Virus record (IMG/VR): IMGVR_UViG_3300034789_000174
Span: 1 to 23,668 of that record
DNA length: 23,668 bases
Direction: 5' to 3' (one strand)
DNA from: a virus
Both the position numbers and the translations under genes were made by a program. This document shows, piece after piece, positions 1-8,094 of the stretch. The notes below the pieces were generated by a model. That model saw only the letters and a list, made by a program, of their open reading frames with translations. It did no database searches and was not told where the DNA came from. How positions within the stretch are numbered: position 1 is the stretch's first letter; each line of letters opens with the position of its first letter.

Positions 1-620
1 GGTGCTGCACCTTGTTTGAGGTAGGTAATGATATTGAATATTTCTTTTGCTTCATTCATTGAACGAGCAAAGAACTTGAAAGAAAATGAGTGAGTTCTAA
101 AGTTCATTTCTTTAAAGATCTGTTCAGCAAATGGGTTGAACACTCTACCTTGACTAACAGCAAGAATATCACTTGCACTAGGACCTGATCCATCACCACC
201 GACAAGTTGATTCAGAGCACTAACTCCATCTGAAATAGCTGATGCTGCTACTTGTGGCGTTGCTGCAGATGCAGCGTCTTGGAGGGTTTTTGCTGCAGTA
301 TTAAATGTTTGATCACCTCCACCATTAATCATACTGCTTGCCATCACACCTGCAACACCCATATTGACTTTGGCATATGATGCTGAGTATGCAGTTGAGA
401 TGTTTTTAGGCATCGCAATGTACACAGTAGTAGGATCATTTTTAAGAAGCGTTTCACTTCCTGGCATATTCATGCCTTTATAACCGCCTTTGTTGTCTTT
501 GTAATTTATTCTTGCTCTCTGAATCCTGATATAATCAACTGCTTCCGTAGGGAACTCTTCACCACTCGCTGATGATACGGTTGGTCGTAAAGGATATCTA
601 AGTGTTGTAGTTGTCGCCAT
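1..620 (-). CDS. 48: Baseplate tail-tube cap protein gp48 (partial, C-terminus off window)
   Basis: Reading the minus strand from the ATG at 620-618 gives an uninterrupted frame to the window edge, about 206 residues, starting MATTTTLRYPLRPTVSS. The later part contains an FNPFAEQIFKEMNFR segment followed by a SFSFKFFARS stretch and an amphipathic helix. This resembles the conserved part of T4-type gp48, the protein that caps the baseplate and from which the tail tube grows. The middle is rich in Ala, Gly and Ser, as I recall for cyanophage versions. An AGG lies about 4-6 bases before the ATG and a late-promoter box about 30 bases upstream. It is divergent from gp4 although its product works with gp54 nearby. 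The C-terminus is not in the window. Assignment is from remembered family features, fairly sure. Confidence 0.75.
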   Translation of the reverse strand, partial: MATTTTLRYPLRPTVSSASGEEFPTEAVDYIRIQRARINYKDNKGGYKGMNMPGSETLLKNDPTTVYIAMPKNISTAYSASYAKVNMGVAGVMASSMINGGGDQTFNTAAKTLQDAASAATPQVAASAISDGVSALNQLVGGDGSGPSASDILAVSQGRVFNPFAEQIFKEMNFRTHSFSFKFFARSMNEAKEIFNIITYLKQGAA

Positions 621-624
621 TCGA

Positions 625-632
625 CCTAAATA
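625..632 (+). promoter_or_regulatory. Late promoter-like box for the gp4-gp54 block
   Basis: CCTAAATA, followed by AAAGAG, lies 22 bases before the gp4 ATG. The same CTAAATA form recurs before gp26, the CP12-like gene and the 115-aa gene after the tRNA. It is close to the T4 late consensus. With the opposite-strand box at 650-656 it makes a compact divergent promoter region. Confidence 0.55.
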
Positions 633-649
633 AAAGAGTACATATATTA

Positions 650-656
650 TATTTAT
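650..656 (-). promoter_or_regulatory. T4-type late promoter box for gp48
   Basis: The minus strand reads CATAAATA here, one base from the T4 late consensus TATAAATA, 30 bases upstream of the gp48 start. T4-like phages recognise this box with the phage sigma factor gp55 and it needs no -35. It overlaps the gp4 start codon on the other strand. Confidence 0.55.
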
Positions 657-1074
657 GAGGTATCAAGGAAAATATCGTCCTAGTTTCCCTCGAAAGTACA
701 AGGGTGATCCTAATAATGTTATTTATAGGTCATCTTGGGAGTATAAGTTTATGAAATGGTGTGACGTCACACCTTCTGTAACTGAATGGGGTAGCGAAGA
801 GATTATCATTCCATACATCTCACCTGTTGATGGTAGAAGACACAGATACTTTCCAGATTTTTATGTGAAGGTGAAGGGTAAGAAGTATCTGGTAGAAGTC
901 AAACCATTTAAACAGACTCTTGAACCAAAGACACAAAAACGACATACTAAACGCTATATAAATGAAGTCGTTACTTACGCTGTGAACCAAGCAAAGTGGA
1001 AAGCAGCAACTGAGTTTTGTAAAGACAACTCTTGGGAGTTTATGTTAATTACCGAAAAAGAACTTAAGATCTAA
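655..1074 (+). CDS. 4: Head completion protein gp4
   Basis: A 139-aa basic protein. It matches the T4 gp4 (gp50/gp4) head-completion family in length and pattern: an N-terminal MRYQGKYRPSFPRKYKGD segment, a YRSSWEYKFMKWCD segment, RRHRYFPDFYVK, then YLVEVKPFKQT. The arrangement of an early Glu (WEYKF), then PDF, then EVKP is that of a TnsA-like endonuclease fold (E...D...ExK), known for this family. The product acts late in head assembly, before the tail joins. The start is the ATG at 655, the first in frame, with no strong ribosome binding site. The stop overlaps the ATG of gp54 (TAATG), so the two are probably translationally coupled. A perfect 16-base palindrome lies within the gene (758-773). 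Confidence 0.85.
   Translation: MRYQGKYRPSFPRKYKGDPNNVIYRSSWEYKFMKWCDVTPSVTEWGSEEIIIPYISPVDGRRHRYFPDFYVKVKGKKYLVEVKPFKQTLEPKTQKRHTKRYINEVVTYAVNQAKWKAATEFCKDNSWEFMLITEKELKI
758..773. repeat. Perfect 16-base palindrome inside gp4
   Basis: GGTGTGACGTCACACC reads the same on both strands. It is within codons for WCDVTPS of gp4. A palindrome of this length is expected by chance about 0.4 times in a window this size, so it may be chance or a protein-binding site. Confidence 0.8.
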
Positions 1075-1916
1075 TGGCAATCCCAAACAAAGAAAGTGCT
1101 AGACCTATTGCTCCTGTTGGAGGTGGAGTAGGTGCGTTCATGGCGACAATGATTAAAGACGAGACAATGCGTCCGTCTACACTCAATAAGTACTCTGTTA
1201 ACTTTGCATCGCCCCCAATACTTTTGTCAAAGGCAGTTGGTGGTAAATCTGAAGGAGATGCTTTACAACTAGAAACAAAAAATCCTGCAAACTTACTAGA
1301 CTACTATGCAAAAAGTGTAAGTTTACCTAGCAGACAGATTACTACTGGTCAGTTTCAACCCCCAGGTGCGTCAGTAAGATACGCAACTAACCAAGCATTT
1401 AGTCAGATGCAGATGGAGTTTATAGTTCCTGCATCTCAATACACAAGAGCAATTTTTGAAACATGGGTGAATAGAATCAGTAGAGATTCCAATCAGATGG
1501 TTGATTTTTATACGCAGTATGTGTCACCCAGAGTAAGAGTATATAAGTGGGAGTCACAGGCAGGGAACAATGTTCTTACTGGTTGTTGGGAGATGAGTAA
1601 TGTGTTCCCATACAACATTGGATCTATTCAGTTGACTAATGAGCAGAATCAACTCATGACACTGACCATGGGATTCTATTATGAGAGATATAGATTCTTT
1701 AACGGATCACAATTCTCAGATCCTGGCACTGGTAGAGAGATTACAATCCCTGGTAGTGTTGGTGACACTGTTGACGATGCTACTGAAAGAAATTCAACCT
1801 TAAATACACAAAACACCTATACTGGTAAGACATATACAGTCGCAGGTGTTACATATAGAAGTGACACTGGTCAACCTATCGCATACGACGGATCATATAC
1901 GGGTCCGAGAACTTAA
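1074..1916 (+). CDS. 54: Baseplate tail-tube initiator gp54
   Basis: A 280-aa protein placed directly after gp4. The central part (about residues 75-215) has the pattern of tail-tube-like proteins: YYAKSVSLPSRQITTGQF, then FIVPASQYTRAIFETWVNRIS, then YERYRFF. This suits gp54, which sits on gp48 and nucleates tail-tube polymerisation, and whose fold resembles the tube protein. The C-terminal 55 residues are Gly/Thr/Ser-rich and look flexible. It overlaps the gp4 stop by one base. It is a little shorter than T4 gp54 (about 320 aa as I recall). The gp48/gp54 division follows cyanophage naming; a reversed naming of these two tube-like proteins is possible. Confidence 0.65.
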   Translation: MAIPNKESARPIAPVGGGVGAFMATMIKDETMRPSTLNKYSVNFASPPILLSKAVGGKSEGDALQLETKNPANLLDYYAKSVSLPSRQITTGQFQPPGASVRYATNQAFSQMQMEFIVPASQYTRAIFETWVNRISRDSNQMVDFYTQYVSPRVRVYKWESQAGNNVLTGCWEMSNVFPYNIGSIQLTNEQNQLMTLTMGFYYERYRFFNGSQFSDPGTGREITIPGSVGDTVDDATERNSTLNTQNTYTGKTYTVAGVTYRSDTGQPIAYDGSYTGPRT

Positions 1917-1923
1917 CTAAATA
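1917..1923 (+). promoter_or_regulatory. Late promoter-like box before gp26
   Basis: CTAAATA directly after the gp54 stop codon, 25 bases before the gp26 ATG, in the 31-base gap between the two genes. Same form as other boxes in this window. Confidence 0.5.
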
Positions 1924-1947
1924 AAAACATGAAGTGAACTACACCTT

Positions 1948-2658
1948 ATGGCATTACCTAAGCTAAACGTACCTAAGTACAAACTGAAACTACCGTCTGA
2001 CGGTAGGACTGTGAACTATAGACCTTTTCTTGTTAAAGAAGAAAAGTTATTGTTAGTCGCAACTGAAACTGGTGAACAATCGGAAATCATCGATGCTATC
2101 AAAGACATTATCAAGAACTGTACGGATCTGGATAGTGTAGATAACTTAGCAACCTTTGATATTGAATATCTTTTCTTACAGATTAGAACTAAGTCTGTTG
2201 GTGAAGAAGTTGAAGTGCTTGTCAACTGCCCTGATGATAAGACAACTCAAGTCAAAGCAAAGATTCCTCTTGACCAGATTAAAGTTAAAAAGACTAGAGG
2301 GCACAAGACTACTATTCAACTAACTGATGAGTGTGCTGTTGAAATGAACTATCCAAGTCTGGATATGTTTGTGACTATGAACTTTACCGATCAACAAATT
2401 ACTGTTGATGATGTATTCAAAATGGCAGCAGCATGTGTGAAAACTATTCAAGATCCTAATCAGGTCTACGAATGTAAAGATATTCCTCAAGATGAAATTC
2501 TTGCATTCTTTGATGATATGAACAGCGCACAGTTCCAGAAGATTCAAGACTTCTTTGACACTATGCCTAAGTTAACACACACCGTGAAGGTCACTAACCC
2601 TAACACTGAAGTGGAGAGTGAAGTAACACTAGAAGGACTGGCAAGTTTTTTCGGGTAG
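1948..2658 (+). CDS. 26: Baseplate hub assembly protein gp26
   Basis: A 236-aa protein that begins MALPKLNVPKYKLKLPSDG, followed by VNYRPFLVKEEKLLLVA. This opening is characteristic of T4 gp26 and of the T4 baseplate protein family as I recall it. The middle has FDIEYLFLQIRTKSVGE and VNCPDD. The C-terminal half is acidic with DDVFKMAAACVKTI and FFDDMNSAQFQKIQDFFDTMPKL, which resembles the tail-assembly chaperone style of protein. T4 gp26 is needed for hub assembly. The gene sits immediately upstream of a tape-measure-like gene, where other phages encode the G/GT chaperones. Four bases before its stop lies a slippery heptamer (2646-2652) that would move ribosomes into the gp51-like frame. Confidence 0.85.
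   Translation: MALPKLNVPKYKLKLPSDGRTVNYRPFLVKEEKLLLVATETGEQSEIIDAIKDIIKNCTDLDSVDNLATFDIEYLFLQIRTKSVGEEVEVLVNCPDDKTTQVKAKIPLDQIKVKKTRGHKTTIQLTDECAVEMNYPSLDMFVTMNFTDQQITVDDVFKMAAACVKTIQDPNQVYECKDIPQDEILAFFDDMNSAQFQKIQDFFDTMPKLTHTVKVTNPNTEVESEVTLEGLASFFG
2631..2655 (+). promoter_or_regulatory. Probable programmed -1 ribosomal frameshift site at the end of gp26
   Basis: In the gp26 frame the sequence reads AGT TTT TTC GGG TAG. T TTT TTC (2646-2652) is a canonical X XXY YYZ -1 slippery heptamer, ending 3 bases before the stop codon. AGAAGGA at 2631-2637 lies 8 bases upstream, the position of the Shine-Dalgarno-like stimulator known from dnaX. A -1 slip continues at CGG (2652) into the frame that encodes the gp51-like tail, giving a fusion of about 295 residues. 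I see no strong downstream hairpin, only a short GGG/CCC pairing. Confidence 0.65.
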
Positions 2659-2834
2659 CCCTACTTCATACCAATCTACAATCATACTATGAGGGTAACT
2701 TTGCATTGATGCACCACCACAAGTGGAACATCGAACATATAGATAACCTTATGCCATGGGAAAAGGAGATCTACATTGATATGCTCGTCCAACACCTCAA
2801 AGCGGAAGAACGTAGAATGAAGGAGAAACAATAG
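2652..2834 (+). CDS. 51: gp51-like C-terminal extension, probably made as a -1 frameshift fusion with gp26
   Basis: The frame 2652-2834 encodes 60 residues beginning RVALLHTNLQSYYEG, then MHHHKWNIEHIDNLMPWEKE, and ending in a charged helix (QHLKAEERRMKEKQ). It is too short for most ORF finders. Cyanophages are annotated with a small gp51 at this place, as I recall. The frame is open only from 2622. Its first ATG is at 2709, leaving 41 residues and losing the front, and there is no ribosome binding site before it. Expression by the frameshift at 2646-2652 is therefore more likely than independent initiation. The 'W-P/N..id.l.p.E...i..L' pattern is what C-terminal T domains of tail-assembly chaperones show. 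It ends 2 bases before the next gene. Confidence 0.65.
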   Translation, partial: RVALLHTNLQSYYEGNFALMHHHKWNIEHIDNLMPWEKEIYIDMLVQHLKAEERRMKEKQ

Positions 2835-2836
2835 CA

Positions 2837-5449
2837 GTGGCAAAAATCGTAGCATACAAATTTGTAAATCCAGGAGGAGGATCTGTAAGATCATCTGGAG
2901 GACTTGCTGCGAGAAGTCAACTGCTTGCTGTTAATCGTATTGGTGCTAGTACTCAGAGTTTAGCGAACACACTAAATGACATCACAAAAATTAATAATGC
3001 ATTTAAAAGAACTGAAACTGAGATAGAGAAAAAGCAACGTAGAAAACTACAAAGAGAAAGAGATAACGCTGCTGAAGAGAGACAAGAAGGTAAATCTCTT
3101 GAGAAGGGTAAAGATTCATCAGGAGAATATACTAAGGCATTAAAGAGAGGAAAACCAAAGGGTCTCCTAAAAGGTGCTCTTGGAATGAAGAATGGTTTCT
3201 TCGGATTCTTAGCAGGATTTCTAGCACCTATAGCAGGTTTGGTGCAGAAACTTATGGCAAAGGCACTCTTCCTTGCGCTATTAAAATACCTATCAGATCC
3301 AAAAAAGACTGAAGAAGTAAAAGTTTTTATTGAGAAGTCATCATTCGTCTTCACAAAACTCTGGGAGTTTGGGTCGATGCTTGTTGGCGGTGTCATGGAT
3401 ACCGTTGGACAAGTTGTTGGAAAGGAGTCTACCCTAGTAGAAAGACTGGTTGGACTTGGTAAGATTGTCGGAGCAATTACTGGCATCACACTCTTGTTGC
3501 AGGGTGTCAATTTTGTGAAAGATGCTCTTGGTCTTGTAGAGACTGTTGAAGATGTAGCAGATGTAGCAGATACTGCTAATGATATAAGAAGAGCAAATAA
3601 TCAGAGGAAAGTTGCGAAAGAGTTAGCAGAGCAATTAGGTGAGGGCGCAGGTAAAATAGCAGCAAAACGATACCGTTATATTGTTGAAGAGTTTGGAGAC
3701 GAGGCAGCAGAGGTCTTCCTCGATACCATGAGAAAGACTGGTGATTTAAAGGAAGCAAACAAAGCAGTTAACGCATTTAGAAAGACAGCAGAGACAGTAG
3801 ACACTGCTACGGATATCGCAAAAGCAGTAGATAAAACAGACACTGCTAAGGATATCGCAAAAGGATTAGATGCTGCAGGAGATATACCTGCTAAACCTGG
3901 TTTTTTCCAGAGAATGTCTCAGGCAATCTCTGATAATAAGTATGTTAAAAAAGGTAGAGGTCTTTTAGACGAAGGAGTAGGCATTGCAAGCAAGGGATTA
4001 AAGGATGCAACAAACTTTGTTAGAAATTTTAATTTTGAAGACTTTGCATCAAAACTTCCTAAACTTGATATCAAGTTTCCTAGACTCGGTATCATTGATG
4101 GGTTAAAGAGTCTTCCAGAAAAAGTAGCAAAAAGATATCAACAGATTGCTGAGGGCACACAGAAAGCATTGAATTGGGCAAGTAGCGCACTTGGCGGTAT
4201 CATGGATAATGTTGGTAAGGGATTTGCTTCTCTTACAGATGCAGCAAAAGACATATTTCTAAAACAGGTTTACCAACGGTTTAAACCATTCTTTGATGGT
4301 ATCGCAAATGTAGTCAAACCCATAGCAAGTAATTTTAAAAAGACATTGTTGTCTATCCCAGGAATGGATAAGGCACCTAAAATCTTGGGTGAGATGGGCA
4401 TCGGTAGTTTCGGTGATATTTCTAAAGCAGGTAGTAAACTAGGAAAGAGGGCAACCAGTTTCTTACCCTTGGTTGGTAGTATCGCAAACTTCTTATTTGC
4501 TTATCAACGTCTGTCACAGGGTGATACTATTGGTGCTTTAATTGAAGGTGGTTCGGGTGCAATCCAGTTTACAGGAGAATTAGCAACAGCAACAGGTGTA
4601 GGTGCAGCACCAGGTCTACCCTTGATCATAGCATCATACGCAGGTGATGGTTACATGTTCCTTCGTGACTTCATTCCCGAATTACAAGAGACAGAAGAGA
4701 AGATAGTCAACGCTATGGGTCTTGGTCCAATGAAGAAATTCATTGACGAAGCATATTCTAAAGTATTGCCTGGTTTTGGCACTATCATGAAGGCGATGTC
4801 AGGTGATCTGGAAGGTGCAAAGGAAATGCACGCAGACCAGAGCAACTTCATGGGTCATGGTAGTGCACTTGAAGCAAAAGCAGAAAAATTATCAGAGGAG
4901 AATGCAGATAGAAACCTTGATGTAAATGAAAAAGGTGAGATAAAAGAAACTAAAACGAAAACAGTTATACCTGTAGGTGAAATGGGTATAATGCAAATGT
5001 TGAAATCTGGAGATCGCAATCTAATATCTAATGCTCTGTTCCAACTGAGATCAGATGCAAATTTTGATAGTGATGAAGGGTTCAATGACTTTGACGGTAA
5101 CCCTGCATATAAAGCAGATGTTGATTTGATTTTGGAAAATGGATTGAATGGTCTCACTATTGAGGGTGGTCGTCCTAGAAAGATTAAGGAAGGTGAGGAA
5201 GAATTTTTCCCAGGGTTTGCAAAAGGTGGACTAGTCCCTGGAGTTTTCTCTGCAGTAAAAGAAAAGGCATCTGATATTCTTGCTAACACTGACCTATCAC
5301 AAAAGATTTCTATTGTCAAGGGAATGGCAGAGCAATACTTCGTTCCACTAGTGCTTAATAAGTTAGCACCTATACCTATGCCAGTGCCAATAAATAGTGG
5401 AGGCGGTAAGGTCGCTAAGGTATCTACATCTATCACTAGACGCTTATAA
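2837..5449 (+). CDS. Large tape-measure-like structural protein (870 aa)
   Basis: Starts at GTG 2837 with AAGGAG 11 bases upstream. Residues about 45-105 are charged and coiled-coil-like (EKKQRRKLQRERD). Residues about 118-155 form a long hydrophobic segment with Gly and Phe (NGFFGFLAGFLAPIAGLV), and further hydrophobic stretches follow near 185-235 and 545-610. The rest is Ala/Lys-rich helix, including a 13-residue tandem repeat near 322-347 (DTATDIAKAVDKT). An FAKGGLVPG motif near 793 is of a kind common at the ends of tape-measure proteins. The gene directly follows the gp26/gp51 frameshift pair, the usual tape-measure position, so a gp29-like tail-length role is likely. Its N-terminal 230 residues resemble those of the next protein (LLKYLS against ILKWLS, LWEFG against WEWAKFG). 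No enzyme domain is visible. Confidence 0.65.
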   Translation: MAKIVAYKFVNPGGGSVRSSGGLAARSQLLAVNRIGASTQSLANTLNDITKINNAFKRTETEIEKKQRRKLQRERDNAAEERQEGKSLEKGKDSSGEYTKALKRGKPKGLLKGALGMKNGFFGFLAGFLAPIAGLVQKLMAKALFLALLKYLSDPKKTEEVKVFIEKSSFVFTKLWEFGSMLVGGVMDTVGQVVGKESTLVERLVGLGKIVGAITGITLLLQGVNFVKDALGLVETVEDVADVADTANDIRRANNQRKVAKELAEQLGEGAGKIAAKRYRYIVEEFGDEAAEVFLDTMRKTGDLKEANKAVNAFRKTAETVDTATDIAKAVDKTDTAKDIAKGLDAAGDIPAKPGFFQRMSQAISDNKYVKKGRGLLDEGVGIASKGLKDATNFVRNFNFEDFASKLPKLDIKFPRLGIIDGLKSLPEKVAKRYQQIAEGTQKALNWASSALGGIMDNVGKGFASLTDAAKDIFLKQVYQRFKPFFDGIANVVKPIASNFKKTLLSIPGMDKAPKILGEMGIGSFGDISKAGSKLGKRATSFLPLVGSIANFLFAYQRLSQGDTIGALIEGGSGAIQFTGELATATGVGAAPGLPLIIASYAGDGYMFLRDFIPELQETEEKIVNAMGLGPMKKFIDEAYSKVLPGFGTIMKAMSGDLEGAKEMHADQSNFMGHGSALEAKAEKLSEENADRNLDVNEKGEIKETKTKTVIPVGEMGIMQMLKSGDRNLISNALFQLRSDANFDSDEGFNDFDGNPAYKADVDLILENGLNGLTIEGGRPRKIKEGEEEFFPGFAKGGLVPGVFSAVKEKASDILANTDLSQKISIVKGMAEQYFVPLVLNKLAPIPMPVPINSGGGKVAKVSTSITRRL
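3800..3877 (+). repeat. Two 39-base tandem repeats within the 870-aa gene
   Basis: Units 3800-3838 and 3839-3877 agree at 32 of 39 positions. They encode DTATDIAKAVDKT and DTAKDIAKGLDAA. A looser copy of the same motif (DVADVADTANDI) lies near 3550-3588. The units keep the reading frame, so they lengthen a helical region. Confidence 0.8.
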
Positions 5450-8094
5450 TGGCAAAGGCAGCGGTACAAAAAGGTAGTAAGATTAATGTTTACAAGGTAG
5501 TAAGCATTAAAGAACCTGATGCGAAGATGAAGAAGGTAGATCCTGCTGATTATGAAACAGCAAAAGGTCTTAATAAAACTACAGTAGCAATCAATAACTT
5601 AGGTGCCACTATCAATGGCATGAATGCGATGGTTGCTGATCTTAAGCAGGTATCATTAGATCGTCTTGAAGAAGCGAATAAAAATAAACCTAAAATGGAT
5701 CCCAAATATGGGACAACAAAGAAGGGTGGTGGTATACTAGGTGCGATTGCAAAAGGATTTGTAAAGACTGGTGGTAGTTTCCTTGGTGGTTTGTTAAAAC
5801 TACTAGGTGGGATGTTCAAGTTATTCATAGTCCTTCCCATCCTAAAATGGTTATCCAAAGAAGAGAACCAACAAAAAGTTGCAGGTGCCCTAGAGGTAAT
5901 GGCAAAGTTTGGTAAATTCGTTTGGGAGTGGGCAAAGTTTGGAATCACAAATACGATAGATGGACTATATAAATTACTCAGCGATGATTCATCATGGATG
6001 GATCGTATTGTTGGATTTGGACAGGCGTTCCTAGGATTTGCTTCTATCTTCATTGGCATGAAGGGGATAGCATGGTTACTAAATCCAGTCAAAGTCGTTA
6101 AGGGTATTTCAGCAGCAATCAAAGCATTAATTAAGTTCGCGACGAAAAGAGGAGCAGGGAATTTGATACCAAAGAATCCTTTAAAGAAAAACAGATTTGG
6201 AAAGGCAGCAGGTGGGATGGTTACAGGTGCATCAATAACAATGGCACCTATGGTAATGATGCCACAAATGGCAAAAGGTGGTTGGATCTCTGGACCTCAG
6301 TCTGGATATCCTGTATCACTGAATGGTGGCAAATCAATATCATTCATTGGTCATGGTACAGAGTATGTCTCACGGAAGGCAGGTGGACAAGCATTTGTCA
6401 CCCCGTATGATACTCCTGCAACCCGTAAGAATCCTGGTCTGACTGCTATGAGACAAGCAGAGGCAAAGAGAAAAGGTTTTGCTGAGGGTGGAGAAGTAAA
6501 AGAATCGTTGAATCTAACTGAAGATCAGTTCAGAAATCTTGCATTTGGTGTGAGTGGTGAAGCACAACGGGGCACTGATGATGAGTTTGGTGTTGCAGCA
6601 GCAATCTTGAATAGAGTTGCAGATCCTAGGTATCCTAGTAGTATCATGGCAGTTCTCTCTGCTCCCAATCAGTTTGAAGCATACCATAAAGGTATGATGA
6701 GATATGATGAACGCTTACAAGACAGACTCTCATCTCAAAGTGGACAAGAAGCAATCATTAAAGCACTAAGAGAACTTAAAGGTAGAACTGACTTTAAGGG
6801 AACTGCCATGTACAAATACATGGGTGCAGATGATATTAAGTTCTCTAGAAGAGGAAACTTCTATCACTATCCAGAACAGAAAACAAAATCCGATCCTCCT
6901 CCAGATACTATTCCAACTCATTACCTAAGATTCATTCAGAATCAAGAGGCATCAGAAGATCAGCAAAGAGGAGAATCAAGTGAACGTAAGGGTCCCATGG
7001 GTGTAATGGGCAAATTACAAGGGGCACTCTCTGGTGTTACTAACATGCTTAGTAACATTTTCTTGGGAGGTCCTGCTTCTGCTGCAGAAAATCCAGGTGT
7101 CGTAGATCCTCCTCCAAAAAAATTAGAATCAGAAGCAAACAATAAAGAAGGTGCGAATGCTAGTGCAGGTCCCGAATCTGGTAGTTTAGGAGAGAAAGTA
7201 TTCCCACTTCCTAAAGGTAGATTCCAAGCAACAGCAAGACAGGTGTTTGGCGCACCAAGAGGAGGAAGAAGTCATGCAGGTGTAGACTTAACTGAAGCAC
7301 CTCCTTGGGGATCAGATCCAAAGATTCCTGTTGTTGCTGCTATTGCAGGATCAGTGTTAGCGGAAAGATATAAAGCAGGTCAAACATACTACTCAGGTAT
7401 GATGATCAGAGGTGAAGATGGTCATGATCAAAGATACTTGCACATGGAACCTAGCGTCAAACCTGGGCAGCAAGTCAATGCAGGTGATCAGATTGGTAGA
7501 CTTTACGATGATAGAGACAACAGTCACCTACACTTTGAGGTATACAAAAACGGTAAGGGTGGACCTCTAAATCCATCTCTCATCTATCCTAGTCTGTTCA
7601 AAGCAGGATCTACAGGTGGAGGACAGATGACTAATCCTACTGCCTTCAGTGGTGCTGCTGTAACAAGTCCTGGACAGAACAAACCTCCTCAAGCTGCCAT
7701 TCAATCGATGGGTGATATGCAGAGAGATACAGATACAACCTTCTCTGGTCAAGATGGTATTATCAGTCAGTTCTCTGCTGAAAAGACAAGAGTAGCAGAG
7801 TTACAAAAGGCAACCGATGATAGAGATAAAGAAAGAGAAAACTTCAAAACAGGAGTAGAGAATGCATTAATGCAAGCATCGCAACAGGTTCAACAATCTA
7901 ACCAACAGAGTGCTGCTGCTATTCAGCAGTCACAGCAAGGTGTTGCTCAAGCATCCAATAGCGGTGGTGGAGATAAACCTGTAATCAGTGGTGGTCTGCC
8001 TGGAATTGGTAATGTGAACATCAATGGTGTTCTGAAAACTACAGCATACGCACTGAACTCTAACAATAACTTTATGCGAGGTATTCTTAGATGA
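5449..8094 (+). CDS. Tape-measure-like protein with SleB-like and M23-like peptidoglycan hydrolase domains (881 aa)
   Basis: Start ATG overlaps the preceding stop by one base. Residues 1-225 resemble the previous protein: basic start, coiled region, then a Gly-rich hydrophobic block at about 94-136 (GGLLKLLGGMFKLFIVLPIL). Around 275-350 are MAKGGWISGPQSGYPVSL and FAEGGE motifs typical of tape-measure proteins. Residues about 351-490 match the SleB cell-wall hydrolase pattern: LAFGVSGEAQ with the presumed catalytic Glu, GVAAAILNRV, and NQFEAY. Residues about 580-715 match LytM/M23 endopeptidases: HAGVD (H609, D613), YLHME (H665) and HLHFEV (H693, H695), the zinc-site pattern. After 730 it is Gln/Ser-rich and coiled. 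It probably degrades peptidoglycan as DNA enters, in place of the lysozyme absent from gp5 here. Whether it is also a length ruler is inference. Confidence 0.75.
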   Translation: MAKAAVQKGSKINVYKVVSIKEPDAKMKKVDPADYETAKGLNKTTVAINNLGATINGMNAMVADLKQVSLDRLEEANKNKPKMDPKYGTTKKGGGILGAIAKGFVKTGGSFLGGLLKLLGGMFKLFIVLPILKWLSKEENQQKVAGALEVMAKFGKFVWEWAKFGITNTIDGLYKLLSDDSSWMDRIVGFGQAFLGFASIFIGMKGIAWLLNPVKVVKGISAAIKALIKFATKRGAGNLIPKNPLKKNRFGKAAGGMVTGASITMAPMVMMPQMAKGGWISGPQSGYPVSLNGGKSISFIGHGTEYVSRKAGGQAFVTPYDTPATRKNPGLTAMRQAEAKRKGFAEGGEVKESLNLTEDQFRNLAFGVSGEAQRGTDDEFGVAAAILNRVADPRYPSSIMAVLSAPNQFEAYHKGMMRYDERLQDRLSSQSGQEAIIKALRELKGRTDFKGTAMYKYMGADDIKFSRRGNFYHYPEQKTKSDPPPDTIPTHYLRFIQNQEASEDQQRGESSERKGPMGVMGKLQGALSGVTNMLSNIFLGGPASAAENPGVVDPPPKKLESEANNKEGANASAGPESGSLGEKVFPLPKGRFQATARQVFGAPRGGRSHAGVDLTEAPPWGSDPKIPVVAAIAGSVLAERYKAGQTYYSGMMIRGEDGHDQRYLHMEPSVKPGQQVNAGDQIGRLYDDRDNSHLHFEVYKNGKGGPLNPSLIYPSLFKAGSTGGGQMTNPTAFSGAAVTSPGQNKPPQAAIQSMGDMQRDTDTTFSGQDGIISQFSAEKTRVAELQKATDDRDKERENFKTGVENALMQASQQVQQSNQQSAAAIQQSQQGVAQASNSGGGDKPVISGGLPGIGNVNINGVLKTTAYALNSNNNFMRGILR

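Noticed and set aside
2953-3510. 185-aa open frame on the minus strand
   Set aside because: Lies wholly opposite the 870-aa gene, Ser/Phe/Pro-rich in the way of an antisense shadow, no ribosome binding site or domain.
4855-5469. 204-aa open frame on the minus strand
   Set aside because: Opposite the end of the 870-aa gene; composition and lack of start signals indicate an antisense shadow.
5550-6122. 190-aa open frame on the minus strand
   Set aside because: Antisense to the well-supported 881-aa protein; no recognisable protein features.
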